A DNA stretch of 64,000 nt, from contig JAUGWO010000119.1 in assembly GCA_049724395.1 (NCBI GenBank), positions 23,737 to 87,736 on the forward strand. The letters are read 5' to 3'. Position numbers and translations under genes: made by a program. The notes below the pieces were generated by a model. It did not search any database, was not told the origin of the DNA, and saw only the letters and a list, made by a program, of their open reading frames with translations. The first letter of the stretch is position 1. Every line of letters starts with the position of its first letter. The DNA comes from Spongospora subterranea f. sp. subterranea. Its lineage: Eukaryota; Endomyxa: Phytomyxea; Phytomyxea; Plasmodiophorida. This document shows positions 23,497 to 36,252 of the stretch, piece after piece.

Positions 23497-26147
23497 TCAT
23501 GGACACGATATATCAACCTCGGCCTTGGACGGTATCACTTCACTTGTATCCGGATGGATTGGGGGAATGGCCATTGGCTCCTGAACCGCCGCAACATCGA
23601 CTTTTTTCTCATTCGTCGTCCTCTTGCCCTTCCGATGTTCTTTCTTCTTCGACACACACGATTTCATGGTTTCCTGTATAACGAATATCGTGCAGAAGAA
23701 GAACTTGAACATGTTCAACGCGAAGAACACGATATACGACCCGTAGATGTATTTCTCATGAATATCGCCCAGTTTCGATATGATTTCAATGAACAACGCA
23801 TTAGACGCTAACCAGCCAATCACCATATTCGATCGGAACGTACGAAATCGAGCATCGACAGATTCGAGATCGGTCTTTCGTTTGGCCAATACCTGAGCGT
23901 GTATCTCCTTCTGTTTACGAGTGGCACCTTCAGCCATATCGTTGTTCTCAAGCCCCTTGGTACCCCAGGAGATATCGTGGATATTGCAGAAGGAATAGAT
24001 TGGAAACCCGATCAGGAACATGGGCAACATGAAGAAGTATTGGATGATCGAGATGCAGATGGCGAACAACTGTCCATGGAGCAACCCGGCACTGAAATAG
24101 ACGGCCAGACCGCAGAGCGACGCCACCCTGAGCGTATAACACTTCGGTTCGTTTGGCATCGGCCGACGCCTGATCTGGATATTGTGAATAATCCTGTGTC
24201 CTGAACAGGAGTCGCACGTTGATCGCCAACACGTAGAAGAAGAAGACGCCATAGCCGACGGCGCAAAAGAAATAGATCATGGGCAACTCGTCCGGCCGAT
24301 TACCAAGACCGGCGACACATTGGACCAAGGTCAGGATCAGGAATAAGGCGCGGAACACCTTCACCTCCATATTCCCTTCCATCTCTGGGCCAACGAATCA
24401 GACGCAACGACGTGAACAGAACCGGACCGGACTTACGGTTGGCGGACACAGCAAACTCAAACATGAGATAGAAATTGGCCAATAGGAACCATTGCAGAAT
24501 AATGTTGATCGAATGAAACCAGAACTGCATTGATATGAACGACTTCCTCATACGGCTATGGGCTGAGTTGTTGGCGAACTTGCGGAAGTTGCCAATGGCG
24601 TAGATCATGGCGAACAGGGATCCGTTCAACCATCGCCGTCGCTGTTTGATCAGATCCGTTAATGACTCCGGGACATCGGTCGCTGCTTTGGCGTCTTTCA
24701 CGTACTTCAACGTCCATTTACAGTTCTTTTCAGCCAGCACCTCAAAACACAGGATACGATCTTCAGCAAGATACATATTGCCTTTGAACGGAGATATCTG
24801 AACGATATCGGTGTTGATCTGTTTGAAGTACTGGTTCAACGGCTCGCCCACAATCGCTGCATACCGATAGGCGCTGAACGCTCCGGGCAGAACGCTGATG
24901 AACCCGAACACCGACTCCATCGATTTCTCCAGAATCGTGGCGATTTTGTACTCGAACTGTTGGGCGGCGATCCATGGGTTGATGGAGGCGGTGACGCGGG
25001 TTGTGATCTCGCCGCAGCACCCGCCGATTTCTTGATCCGCTTCCATCGCGTCGTACAGCTTCAGAATGGCCGAGTGCTCGGGCTTCGTTCCCACATCGAA
25101 CATGAAACAGTAGGTGGGCTGGATCTGGGCCGAGAACGCGTTGAAAAACCAATGATGTGAGTCGAGTTTCCCGCCGTTGCGCTCTTTCAACGCGAAGATT
25201 GTCTGAAGTGGTTGGGCTGGGCCCGACATGTTCTCGGACGGAATCAGCAACGTCGACTCGAACAGATGCATTCGAATGGTCTGCGATTTATCCAGGGCGG
25301 CGTGCATTTGATTGGCGTCGTAGATGCGCAGCTCCTCCAGATAATCCAATGACCCTTTATCGGCTTTGTGTCGCCCATCGGCAACAATGCACATGCAGAT
25401 CTCCTTCCAGGCGTCTTCGCCCAGCTCCTCGATGAACGTCTCGATGTTGCGGATGATCCCTTTCAAGGTGCGCTTCAGCTCATCGGTGTCCTCATTGTAC
25501 ATCGTCACGACGATGAACACTTTGATGTTCCTCCCATTCTCCATCGTTCTCAGCGAATAATTGGCTGCGAAATGATCAGCATCACACTCAACCGACGTAT
25601 ATCGCATCTCGAATTCCGACGTCTTATCGGGACCGCTCACTTCGTCGTCGCTCATAACATCGGCCGCCGTCAAGTACTGGACAACCTCTTTGACGCCGTA
25701 TGGATTTGAGCTGGAAACCAACGATCGGGTTCCACCTGACGATTGCTTGGTCTTCAGAGAATCGATTCGACCCGTTGCCAGTGATGATATCAACGATGGG
25801 GCGTGAGCTGGACCGCTGGCATAGGATCGAATACCGACCGGGGCCGAACTGGACGTGATCGCGGAAGCGACCGAACGTGACGAGTAGGCTGATGCGCCAT
25901 ATGGGGAATACCGGCCATGGTTCGAGCTGAAGCGATTGATGGGGGCGATGGCTGAAGGTGACGAGAGATCGGAGGACGAGAAGCTTTGCGATGATGGAGA
26001 CGTTATCTGGTTCGGGTCAACCGGATTAAGATCGGCGGCGGTCGGCGCACGAACCTCCAAATTGAAACGGGACGAGGAACCAGGTACATTATTATTTCCT
26101 CTACGACGACTGCGATAATCGTTATCGGATAAATCGGAATTAGACAT
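23497..26147 (-). CDS. Chitin synthase (fungal division-1 type)
   Basis: A processive membrane glycosyltransferase (GT2) that makes chitin from UDP-GlcNAc. Exons 26147-24437, 24384-24207 and 24127-23497 join in phase to 839 residues. A Ser-rich, disordered N-terminus (about 150 residues) precedes the catalytic region. It holds FIVVTMYNED, FMFDVGTKPE, AEDRILCFEVLAEK and QRRRWLNGSLFAM (about residue 517), where the QxxRW product-site motif is intact. C-terminal membrane segments follow, with the family motif CNIHDISWGTKG. The last exon ends in a Lys-rich then Pro/Ser tail. The second donor is GTTCAG, unusual but consistent with both flanking phases. Class within division 1 is not assigned. It is convergent with the KOW-motif gene, with about 240 bases between stops. 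Confidence 0.95.
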
Positions 26148-26642
26148 TGGTTCAGAGTGAACAGGATTCTGTCAAAGATGACCCAAAGGTTTAGCGATAG
26201 GAGCGCGTGCCACTCGCCCACCGGAATGATATCGCCAGGAATCCCCTCGCACAGGGACCGGTGATCTACCGAATCAAGGTTAATTGTGGGTTTCTACGAT
26301 AAGAGAGCGGGTGGAAGACCAAAATTATGATCGCAGCAAAACCATGGTCTGTGAAGAAAATCTCCCCCTCTTCATCATAGATCAGATAAATATCAGAGGT
26401 GGAGCACATTAAACATTTCTATGATCGTCACACAATCAATAAATAGCACAAAAATATCGGGCAGTCGCACGAACGAAATACTTTATCGATACCCGGCAAT
26501 TACGTATCCAAAAGCAGCACATTCGAGGATGAGGCAACTATTGGGTCGTTGTATAAATCAATCATCACGGATTAACCAGTTTCATTGGTTGGAAATGTCA
26601 GTGGATTCTCTCCGTGCCATCGGGGACTTCCGCCGTGGGCTT
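26148..26642. other. Intergenic between chitin synthase 5' end and Sey1 3' end
   Basis: The two flanking genes are both on the minus strand, so this stretch should hold the chitin synthase promoter and the Sey1 3' untranslated region. An open frame at 26421-26750 on the plus strand shows no family features. Confidence 0.5.
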
Positions 26643-29600
26643 TTACGGGGAGATGGCTGGAACTCGCGTCAAATTGATGACATGCAAAAAATGTTGGCAA
26701 CAATTTACCGGACGCGCAGACCGGCTCGGCATCTGTGGAAGGGACCTTGAATCTGTAACTGCAAAGGATTTTTTCATGGCAAGAGCATAACGAAGGGCCT
26801 TCTGGGCGCCCTCAAACGCAAGATGTGGAAAGTTGTATATGACGAATATGACGGTAGCGAGGACGGCTATGACCTGCAACATCAACGGCATCGATTATTT
26901 GCGGTAACCATACATTGAGTCGGCTCGTACGAATAGCGTTAATGCTAACATTGGATGGCTGAGGACTATCATGGCCTCATTCGCCCCCAAAATGACAATC
27001 AATGGATACACCCACACTGGAACACGGGAGTTCCCTTTAGCCAGGTTCGCGCTAGATTCTGCGGCATTTAATGCAAGTTGGCAATCGTTCTGAAAACATT
27101 CGCGTATCGACAAGCATTCCATATTACTAATCAACTCTCTGATAGAAGGTTAGACGGCAACGAAAACATTAAGTGAGATTCTGACGGAGGCGAGTTGCGA
27201 GGAGAGTTAGAATTATCGTGATGATGTTTTGTCTGAAATAGTCGAAATACACTGAAAAGTGGTAATATGTTGTCGGCCTGTGTTCCTCGCCAAAAACGAA
27301 CCGTTATAACAGCAAAAGGAAAAGTTCACACTTTGTGACGCACCTGTGTTTTTGCTGAAAGGTAAGAAGCGCGAATATTGTGCTCCTCATGCCAAATTCG
27401 GGGAAGCCCATCGCTGTTGAGGCGCGAAACTCTCTGGACTCAAGAATTACAACTAGCAGAATCGACAGTAAACGACAATACCTGTCAAAACACTTTTGCA
27501 TCTTTTGTCTAACGAAACCTGCGTGTTGGGCAGCCTCTTCTTTGAGCAGGCCCACTACGTCGTTCTCGACCTCCAGTATGAAACTGTTATGCCTTTGTTG
27601 TTCAACTTCAATACCGAATAGCTTGCGATCAACAATGTTGTCAGTAACGTCATTTAACCACTCATCTACGACATGAATAAACATGCATGGATAGGCACCT
27701 ATTTTTAGTGATACATTACCGAAAGCGGAACGAAGCTGATGCCACATCTCTGGACTGGCATCGTCAAAGATCCGACCGGCTTGCGACAGCAACTGAGTGC
27801 GGGCTTTGGAACGAACCTCGGAAAGTAAGCGCGAAAGCTGCGATTCGCGCAGCGATGAACAGAGGCCTGATAAGATTCGGCATAAAGTGCGACCATAACC
27901 CAACAAAACTCACGATCAACATCAGCTAGAAGCTGGTTTTCAAACAGATCAACACTCCAGTTGCAAGCAAAAGGCGTGAGCTCGACTTTGAGCAGGTGTA
28001 GCCGTTTTACGGACGACTGTGTAACTTCCCTGGTAACCTGAGAATATAAAGTTAACATGAAGCGAAACAAGGAAAAAACGCATACCTCAGCAAACCGATG
28101 AGATGCCGTTTGCTTAGGGAGAGCAGCGTCAATCTCAGATTTAAACTGTTTGAGAGCAGCTTCTTTGGCAAGAAGCATTTGTTGCGTCCATCTGAGAGCA
28201 AGTTACGATAAGGACAAAAATAAATTCGTGAAAACTTACAAAGGTTTCAATTCATCCAGTAGCCTCAGACGAAGATCTTCTCGTTTCCTTTGTACAGTAC
28301 CAGCATGATATCCGCGTAGTGATTCATCGAATGATTCTACTGCATCGTCAATCAAACAATTACATCGAGTAGCAAAATCAGGAAGTAGCGCCTGAAACAA
28401 AATGTTACTGAAGAATGCTCACCACCCAAATAGGGCATTAAAAACCTGAGTGGATTTCGTCTTGAGTTGCTCATGAAACTCTTGGAATTGATCTATTACG
28501 ACCGTAGACTGCTCATCGCATCTATAAGATCGCAAGCATTTCTTTGTGCGACGGCAAATTGAGGTCTTTATGATTAATAATCGTCTCCCTGAATCGACAG
28601 TTGCAGATTACAAGAATGAGAGAGCCATAAAATGCCTACCAAATGGTGCCAACAAAATGTCCCAAGCCCGATGCAGGAACAGAAACAGTCTTTTGTAAGC
28701 GAGATTCAGATGAGAACAAATAATTTGGACTGGTGACGTCTGTGAAACTTGGACATAACAAATTTTAATGCAAATAGTGACAAGTGACAAGCAACGCAGA
28801 ACTACTAACCGCTTGCGAAGAATGTCAACTTCGGCGACAAACTTCGAGGATTCAAACTTCTTGTGCGGGAGAGCAGTAAACTCAACATCAAATAAAGAAT
28901 CCAGAGTAAGGTGCGATAGACCATCTGGAAGTTTTATATCGGCCCAAATACGAATGATGTCATCGGATAGTTGCCTTGCAATCACCTGTAGATGCTCAAT
29001 ATGACATCAAGAGCGCAATTCATGCGTGGAATTTACTGAAAGAGGGCTGTCAGATTCGGAATGATCTCGAATAGAAAAACAAAAGCAAAGTTTTGTTCGG
29101 TTTTGATCCAGACGATAGTAACTGCTCCGCAAGCAGCGCCAGATTAACCTCGAAGATCGTAGACAGCACCTATACATTGAACAAAATTGAACCTTGTAGT
29201 TTATACAGCATAAAATGAACTCACGCCGTAATTAGACGCAACGTATCGCCCGATGTCGTGCTGCCACATATTGATGATCAAAACCTACAAATATAAGCAC
29301 CATACAGACATCTAAGGAAACGGCATGATACTTCTGCAACGGAGAGAGCTAAAAGGGCTGATTGCCTCTCAAATGGGTGACGTTCTACTCCTCTGGTTAC
29401 GCTATCAGTTCCTTCAAGATCCATAACTAGAGCATGCGGAACCTTGGGAGAGGCGCCGAACCAAACTCCTGGGCGACATCAATCAGTACCAATCGTTTAA
29501 ACAAATTGAACGATTGCACCTTTTGTCGTCATCTGACGTCCGGATTGAGAATTTAGTTCCTCGAAATCGGTCCCAAACAGCATGTTCAAAAGCGTGCCTA

Positions 29601-29780
29601 CAAACGATGAATTCGTAGATTTATTTCCAAAAGTTAATCGCCCGACTTTTTCCAGAACTTTGGGCACCCATTATCGCCACGACTGTGTAATTGGTTCCAC
29701 AATTCAGTAGGCCATGACTTCCCATAAATTTCGTAATCTTCTCAGGGGATGTACTGATCAGGATATTCAATTCCTGTGTG
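26643..29780 (-). CDS. SEY1: Sey1/RHD3-type ER membrane fusion GTPase
   Basis: A dynamin-like GTPase that drives homotypic ER fusion in fungi, plants and protists. The gene is cut by many ~50-60-base introns. Pieces in order: CGTNYTVVAIMG and the P-loop GAQSSGKST (split at about 29647/29597), LLNMLFGTDF, MTTKGVWFGAS, DLEGTD with RGVERHPFERQSALLALSVA, INMWQHDIGR, then IRDHSESDSPL (the family's G4 RD motif). After that come IIRIWADIKLPDGL and FDVEFTALPHKKF. The helical region includes DGLPRIWHEEHNI, and the C-terminal hairpin is VPVWVYPLIVILGANEAMIV plus VIAVLATVIFVIYN. Oddity: just before IRDH (about 29073-29085, a T-rich run) the frame must skip one base. The exact start is uncertain; the first exon seen begins near 29780. 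Confidence 0.9.
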
Positions 29781-29789
29781 ACAAAGAAA

Positions 29790-30310
29790 CCCGTCCTAAA
29801 TCCAAGCGTGGGTTACCAGAATTCGCCCTCCTTGTTAACGACGTGGATGAGACCTCCGGCCCGTTCGCCAATCTGACCCCCTCCAGCATATTCGTCTGCA
29901 GCTGCGGCCGTCATTCTGATTATTGTTAATGATGATCCCCAATATATTGCGTCGGTCACTCTGATCGAAGCTAGCAGGTAACGTGTGAAAGACGGATACG
30001 GCCACTCTACAAGTCGGCATATATACATCTCTGACAAACTCACATGACAGGCGCCACGCGCTTTTACAGTTTCTTCGCAACGGGCGAGTTCCTAGACACG
30101 AACCACAGCATGATTGTTCTGGAGATTGTGATCTTGCGGCAATCTCCGGTTGGTTTGTTCAATGGAACAATTATCTCAATTTCTCTTCCCCAATATTTGG
30201 ATGTTTACAAATACCACTATTGCGACTACGATAAACACGATGGAGCTCACGAAAATAAATATCAGAGTTTCTCAGCAAGATCATTTTATTATCATGATTT
30301 GTTTTAGTTT
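29790..30310. other. Intergenic between Sey1 5' end and a CBM18 pseudogene
   Basis: A plus-strand frame at 30044-30307 is AT-rich and without motifs. No gene is supported. Confidence 0.4.
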
Positions 30311-30314
30311 GGAA

Positions 30315-31891
30315 CTAGTTTCGGAGAATAGTATCGAAATGCGCCTTTTTTTGTTTCGGACAAAATAATTCATCGTTGCAGTGAGTTGTCGATGATCCAC
30401 AACTATAATCGAGGATGTTACTCATCCGATAAAATTCAAAAAATATCCCATGAATTCTCTTACAATCCCTCATAAATTGCACTGCATAGAAGTTGCTATA
30501 TGGTCCACACATCTGTTTCCAACCGATGGGATTCCAAAACACTATCAAATTTCATAAATCTTCAATGATCGAATAATCAATAACCCCATCAGTTTCCCTA
30601 CGTTTTTTGCTGAAGGAACTGGTTGCGGCTGAACAGGACAAATAGAAGAATGTTTACAGATGTCGCCGGATTCACATCTATAGTCAAAAGAGATCAAGGC
30701 CTGTTCATAAGCAATACTTCCTTTGTCCTCACTGCCCATCTTTAGTACAGCATTCGCCGACTTTGCATCTCGCGAAATCATGACGGGGACCGCAACGACG
30801 GTCCGCTCGTAAACCCCCTCGACACTAATGATAATCATCATCATTAATTCGGAAGACGTGGAGAAAATCGTTTTACCTTGAACATCATTGCAAGAAAATC
30901 ATGATCAGGGACCAGCATTCCACGAAGGTAATCAGGTGTTCCAGTATATGGTTGCTCTGGGCACATCTGGTCCTTATTGCAGAAATGTTCACCTTTTCCG
31001 CGAAGAAAAAGTCGTCCCAATCACTTACAATCCATCCTTATTGCAGCATTGATTGTATGGACAGCGCATGAAATTATGCTTTTTACCACATAGCTGGAAA
31101 CCTTCGAGGGATCGTCGAGTAGATAGAGCACCATTACACTGAAATAGCCCAATTAGATTAACATATTCCCATTAAAGACAACCTCACATTTTCCATCGGG
31201 TCCAGATGCAAAAGATCTCCAATAAACTTCATCTATCCAGTTCTCTTGTGAGTCGTGTATTTGCCAGCTGATCGATTTCAACGATTTTTCTTACAGGATA
31301 TTTTCCGAAGCGACCAACGAAATGCTCCTGTATTGGGCACAACGGGTCTGAAATTTCATGGCAATATTTACATTCTCCTTCTTGGCTACAGCAGCGTCCA
31401 ACTTCACATTTCTGGAATCCAAAGTCTGGTCCACATCTACCCTTTTGTGTTGTTGCACCTCGGCACTAACGACGTCGTTCAACGTTGCCATCCCTCAACT
31501 AGGCAAAAAACAAGACTGACATTATCCTCGGAAGATTTTTTTTGCGGTTTGAAGAGGACAGATCGCATTTTTACAGAAGAGTGGACCTTTCCCACAACTG
31601 TTAATCGTTCACTGTTTGTTCGATAAAAACATATCTCTACTAACACGCCGCCTTTATTACAGCACTCTCCAATGCGGCATCGTTCAAAACCGAAATCAGG
31701 TCCACAACGCCGAAACCCCAACTCCGTTTGTGTAGTGATTCCTCGACACTGATTGCAACGATAGGTTAGATCGATTGTGATGATAAGTTGAAATCATATT
31801 ACATTATCTGAATCGGTTTCGTATTTGGGCGAACAGCTATAGCCGAACTCGCAATCAGAACAGCTAGGAAGCAGCGCAACACATAAGGCAT
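30315..31891 (-). pseudogene. Decaying secreted protein with CBM18 chitin-binding modules (paralog B)
   Basis: It has the same plan as the three neighbouring paralogs: signal peptide (MPYVLRCFLAVLIASSAIA) then CBM18-type units. Units seen are RRCGPDFGFERCRIGECC (about 31690), RCGPDFGFQKCEVGRCC (31400), LCGKKHNF with QCCNKDG (31060) and RCKVGECCTKDGQ (30750). Two lesions are visible. Near 31826-31835 a one-base change puts the signal peptide out of frame with the KYETDSDN segment that follows in paralog A. In the fifth unit (about 30470-30520) roughly 16 bases are missing compared with paralog A, removing the Cys core (CKMGECC). The C-terminal SCGSSTTHCND...FCPKQ is still readable. It could still make a shortened product. 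Confidence 0.8.
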
Positions 31892-32640
31892 TTGTTTTAA
31901 TGAAAAACACCCGATCAATAGCAGAATGAAAACATATTCGTTCGAATGCTGACCGTTCTTGCATCGAATTCCCTTTTCGCGATATATTTAGCTTCTGAGG
32001 CAAGATACATTCCAGTGCCTCCGGTATTGGAATTACCTGGCTATACTGCTTCCCACATAAAATATCTTGTTTTCCTGTTGGAACATGGGCCGACATTTCA
32101 TCATCCAGTCTCATTTGTTGGATAATATCTTCAACACCAATGGCGCCCATTTAAAAAAGAAATTTGAGAGCGTCTGAAATTCTCTCGGATTGCGTCTGTT
32201 GAATTTCACAAAGATGACACGAGTCTGAGGAACAACATGTTTTCAGACGACCATATTGGTCTTGCTGGGTATCAGATTGCGCACCAATTTCCAAACCTGT
32301 TGAGTATCCTTATACAGTAATTGGACAACTTTCTACTTTAAGTCGCACATAAAAGTTGAAGGTAAATATAAAAAAGAAAACAATATAAGACGACCATAGG
32401 TGACGAGGAGGATTCCATGTGGCAAAGCAGAATTGAAAGAGTCTTCATTTACTGAGCAAAACCCAGACGTTGGGAATATTCGCCTCTCGGTATCGCCTGG
32501 CGATTCTACAACGGCCATAAAAACTCCAGGAGTGTTGTTTTTTTGTAATGGGAGACATCTTCCAAATGTGGCATGTTTTCTTATAAGTCTTAAACACGAT
32601 TACTTCCCTTAAAAAGTTTGATGATTGCTAGATTGATCTG

Positions 32641-33310
32641 ACTCTAATGTCTGAAAAAGCATTTTTGCTGAGCGATGAATGTTTTTCGTTTCGGTTGTTC
32701 CAATCGCAACGATCCCGACAACCATCGTTTCGACAGTTCTGCTCGTTGTTGGCAAACGACCTCACAGTTCAGGTGGCTGGATTAGAGGCAGAGTCCAGCG
32801 ACGAGGACAGTCTGGTCCAGACAGCACCTGAAGGGGTAGTTGAGATCGCGTACAACAAACGGGAATCATATTTCACGCGACCCGAGCTAATTGCCAAATG
32901 GCGAAACGTCAGACTACAGCACGAGGAGGCTCTTTCCTCAAGTTCCCAGGTCAGCTGTATCTGGTGTTGCCGTAGGACGCAGATGCATGGTGATGATGTG
33001 ATTCATTCTCAATCATGGACGGAAGACAAAATGGAAGTGTTCAGTTTTGGCACTTTGCAAGGTTAATCGTATTGACGCAAACAGCTGTTTTCAGCATTTT
33101 CATGAAAGTGAACAGCTGTTTGACCCGTGCCAAGGTCATGGCCATGATATTTCAGTGCGAACTCACTCGAACAGGCCTCCACCATCAAACCGTGCGCGTC
33201 AGCCTTCATTCGATCTCGATGAAATTCTTGCAGTTTTAACAGTTCGGTCACGAACAGACAGGCTCGTCACTATCCCAGTTAGACGATCGGAACGACGTAG
33301 ATTGTAATGA
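32641..33310 (+). CDS. Uncertain open frames, possibly a spliced gene
   Basis: Two frames have protein-like composition. The first (32647-32947) is acidic and Ser-rich and ends SSSSQ just before a GTCAGC donor-like site. The second (about 33050-33307) contains CFQHFHESEQLF and DPCQGHGHD and then RQPSFDLDEILAVL, with paired Cys/His residues that could bind metal. No family is recognised and the junction is not established. The remainder of 31892-33942 shows no gene: 33540-33810 is a plus-strand frame without motifs. Confidence 0.25.
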
Positions 33311-33942
33311 GAGCCTAGGGTGAAAATGTAGACTCACCTGCGTACGATTTTTTTTGCATGTGATCTTGATCTTGATACTTGAATTATGTCCTACCCGCAC
33401 TGTGTTCGTAGGACAAAACATACTCGATGAGGTCTTTCGAATTGTCGAATTCGACCTAGCACCAGGAAAGGAAAAAAACTCAATGGCTCAATCCAAAAAA
33501 AATTTAGGTTAAAACCTTGTGATCTTGCGATCGGTCATAACCTTTTTTTTATTGGACCAATTTTGAGATTAGAAATTGCGCTTAACTTTTTGTCCTTCCG
33601 TTTTTTCCTACTAGCGAAAGCGCTTCGCAAAAATCATATGCTCTTTGAAAGGATGTTGAGCGAGCGTTCGGCGTCCTTGCAGTCTAGGTGGCATATCATC
33701 GCGCGGCCATATGACCCTTCGATAATGTACGAAACTTGTCCGACAAGTCCATCGCCGCTATCGGGCGACAGTTCGTCTTCCTGGTCTTCTTTTTGGTCGA
33801 GACCTTGAAACATCGATGGAAGGAGGACAGACGAATTTCAACTACCATTATATAGGGCATTTGGGTTTCTGTAGAACGTCCTGTGGAAAGTCCAACAATT
33901 GGTAATTATTAATGTGTAGCTAATTTATTATGCAAATTTGAT

Positions 33943-35591
33943 TTAGTTTGGAACCCATTTTGGGGAATAGAAGTTATGTCCATAATTTTCCTGTTTCGGG
34001 CAAAACGATTCATCGTTGCAGTGAGATGCCGATGTTCCACAACTATAATCGGACGTTATTTATCCGATTCTCCAGACGTAACCGATGATGATCTTACATT
34101 CCCTCATAACTACAGCATTCGCCCATCTTACACTTCATGAAGTTGTTATATGGTCCACATCTGTTTTCATGAGTCGATGGGATTCCGAGACACTGTCATA
34201 ATCCCTATTGTCAGCGATACGATAATCAACTATCCGATCCCTTTCCCTACGTTGGTTGCTGAAGCAACTGGCTTTAGCTGAATAGGACATGTAGGAGAAT
34301 CATTACAGACGTCGCCGGTTTCACATCTATACCCAGAAAAGCTCTAGGGGCTCTGCCCATACAATATTGCCTTTTTTCCTCACCGGCCATGTTTAGAACA
34401 GCATTCGCCGACTTTGCATCTTCCGAAACCGAACTTGGCTCCGCAACGACGGTCGGCTCGTAGATCCCCTCGGCACTATAACAAAGATCATCATTCATAC
34501 TTTGGCAGCAGTGAGGAAATCCTTCTTACATTGTACAGCTGATCCAATAGACCACGATCAGGGACCAGATTGCCACTTAGGTATTCTGTTGTTCCAGTAT
34601 ATGGTTGTTCGGGGCACTGTTGCTCCTTATTGCAGAAATGTTTGCCTGTTCCACATCTGGAAGTCGGGCGTTTCACAAATGCGCTGAACATCGTGAGAAC
34701 ACTGCCAATCACTTACAAGCCATCCTTATTGCAGCATTGATTGTATGGACAGCGCAAGAAATTATGCTTTTTACCACATAGCTGGAAACCCTCGAGGGAT
34801 CGTCGAGTAGACAGAACGCCCTTACACTGAAATAGAGCAATTAGATCAACAAATCCCCATCAAAGTCACACTCACATTTTCCATCGGTTCCAAAGGCAAA
34901 AGACCTTTGATGACCTTCATCTATCCAGTTTTCCAATGTTGAGTCGCGTATATGAGAGCGGAACGATATTCTAAGAAATCTCTTACAGGATTCTTTCCGA
35001 AACGATCGACGAAATCTTTTTGCTTCGGACACAATGGGTAATCAACCGTATGGCAATTTTGGCAGTGTCCGTTTTGGGTACAGCAGAGCCCAACTGGACA
35101 TTTGGTGAATTCAAAGTCGGGTCCACATCGACCGTTCGTGGTTGTTTTTTCTCGGCACTTAGCGACGTTGTTCAGCGTTGCCATTTTCCAACAATGACAT
35201 AAAACGCAACTGACATTTTCCTCGGAAGTCGTTCTTGCGATTTGAAGAGGACAGATCGCATCTTTACAATATTGGGCACCGCTTCGACAACTGAAAAGTG
35301 TTCATTGTTTGTTAGAAGAGAATTATGGGTCGACTAACACGCTGTCTTGACCACAGCACTCTCCGACGTGGCATCGTTGAAAAGCGAATTCTGGTCCACA
35401 GCGCCGAAAGGTCAACACTACTTCAGCAACGGCCCCTCGACACTGATCGCATCGGTTAGTTAGATCGATTGTGGTGATATATTGAATCGCAATACATTAT
35501 CCGAGTCGGTCTCGTATTTCAGTGCTGGGAGGACAGCTGTAGCCAAACTCGCAATTAAAACAGCTAGTAAGCAGCGCAACAGGAAAGACAT
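33943..35591 (-). CDS. Secreted protein with five CBM18 chitin-binding modules (paralog A)
   Basis: CBM18 (hevein-like, type-1 chitin-binding) modules bind chitin and GlcNAc oligomers. The start MSFLLRCLLAVLIASLATA is a clear signal peptide, so the product is probably secreted or wall-bound. Five units follow, each with the C-GP/GK-x-C-x-GECC-x-G pattern: RCGPEFAFQRCHVGECC, RCGPDFEFTKCPVGLCC, LCGKKHNFLRCPYNQCC, RCGAKFGFGRCKVGECC and RCGPYNNFMKCKMGECC. Each unit spans two exons: an intron falls just after the CC-x-x-G turn, and the next exon brings the remaining Cys (for example C-x4-YC-x3-AICPLQ). The 5' splice at CAAGACAGCGT|GTTAGT keeps phase. No catalytic domain is present. It diverges from paralog C across 661 bases. 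Confidence 0.9.
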
Positions 35592-36252
35592 TTCTCCAAA
35601 TGAAAGAGAGTCGATCAATAGCAGAATGAGGTATTCGTTGGAATGCTGACCGCTTTTGAATTGCGATCAGATGCCCTCGTATGACGATATTTATATTGCC
35701 AACGTGAACGGCATTCTCAGAGGCAAGATTTTGCCAGTGTTCTCCGGCACTTGGCATTTCCTGGCCATAAATATCTTTATTCCTGTCTGGCACCGACTTG
35801 CACCACATCATCCAGTCCCAAATCCCTAAAATATCATCCCGACATTAAAACCGGCTCCGATTTTTACAAGGTCGTCTTTTGAGTGTTTGAACTTTCGTGT
35901 CTGATCGAATCTGTTGAATCTCACACCAGATTTCGTGCACCAATATTTTGTTAATTGACTCGCGCACACGAGAAAGCGCCCAAAGGTGACGAAGAAGATT
36001 TGCTTTGGCCAGATCAGGGGCAGGGGTGATGATTGTTAGTGTTGTCAGTCACTGGGCAACAAACCAGATATTGTTTAGTTGAGTTGGGGGAGATATTCGC
36101 CATTGAGTCAGAATCGGCCGGCGATTCGATAACCAGCACAGAGAGGGCAATCCACTCTTCCATGGAAGTCAGATATTCCAAATTGAGTAGATGGATCCTC
36201 GTCCATAATCGCTCATTCTGCTCATAACAGCGATTGGCTCAATTTGAAGGCA
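35592..36252. promoter_or_regulatory. Divergent intergenic region between CBM18 paralogs A and C
   Basis: The start codons at 35591 (-) and 36253 (+) face away from each other, so both promoters must lie here unless unseen 5' exons exist. The stretch just upstream of the A start (35600-35811) resembles the stretch upstream of paralog B. Both give a frame with a SAFxRI...HSAIDR stretch, so the upstream DNA was duplicated with the gene. No core promoter element could be identified. Confidence 0.45.

Noticed and set aside
24763-25709. Long open frames antisense to or overlapping chitin synthase (24763-25152 minus, 25368-25709 plus)
   Set aside because: They are shadows of the conserved chitin synthase frame and carry no motifs of their own.
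11465-29085. Programmed ribosomal frameshifting as the leading explanation for the frame breaks
   Set aside because: The four sites share no slippery motif, differ in direction and carry no stop codon at the shift. Sequencing or assembly indels are simpler, so only the observation is reported.
29714-29929. Plus-strand 71-residue frame near the Sey1 start
   Set aside because: It lies antisense to the exon carrying the Sey1 P-loop region and has no motif.
35497-35811. Minus-strand open frame upstream of CBM18 paralog A, similar to one at 31794-32150
   Set aside because: It overlaps the true signal-peptide frame in another frame. The similarity reflects duplicated upstream DNA rather than a conserved protein.
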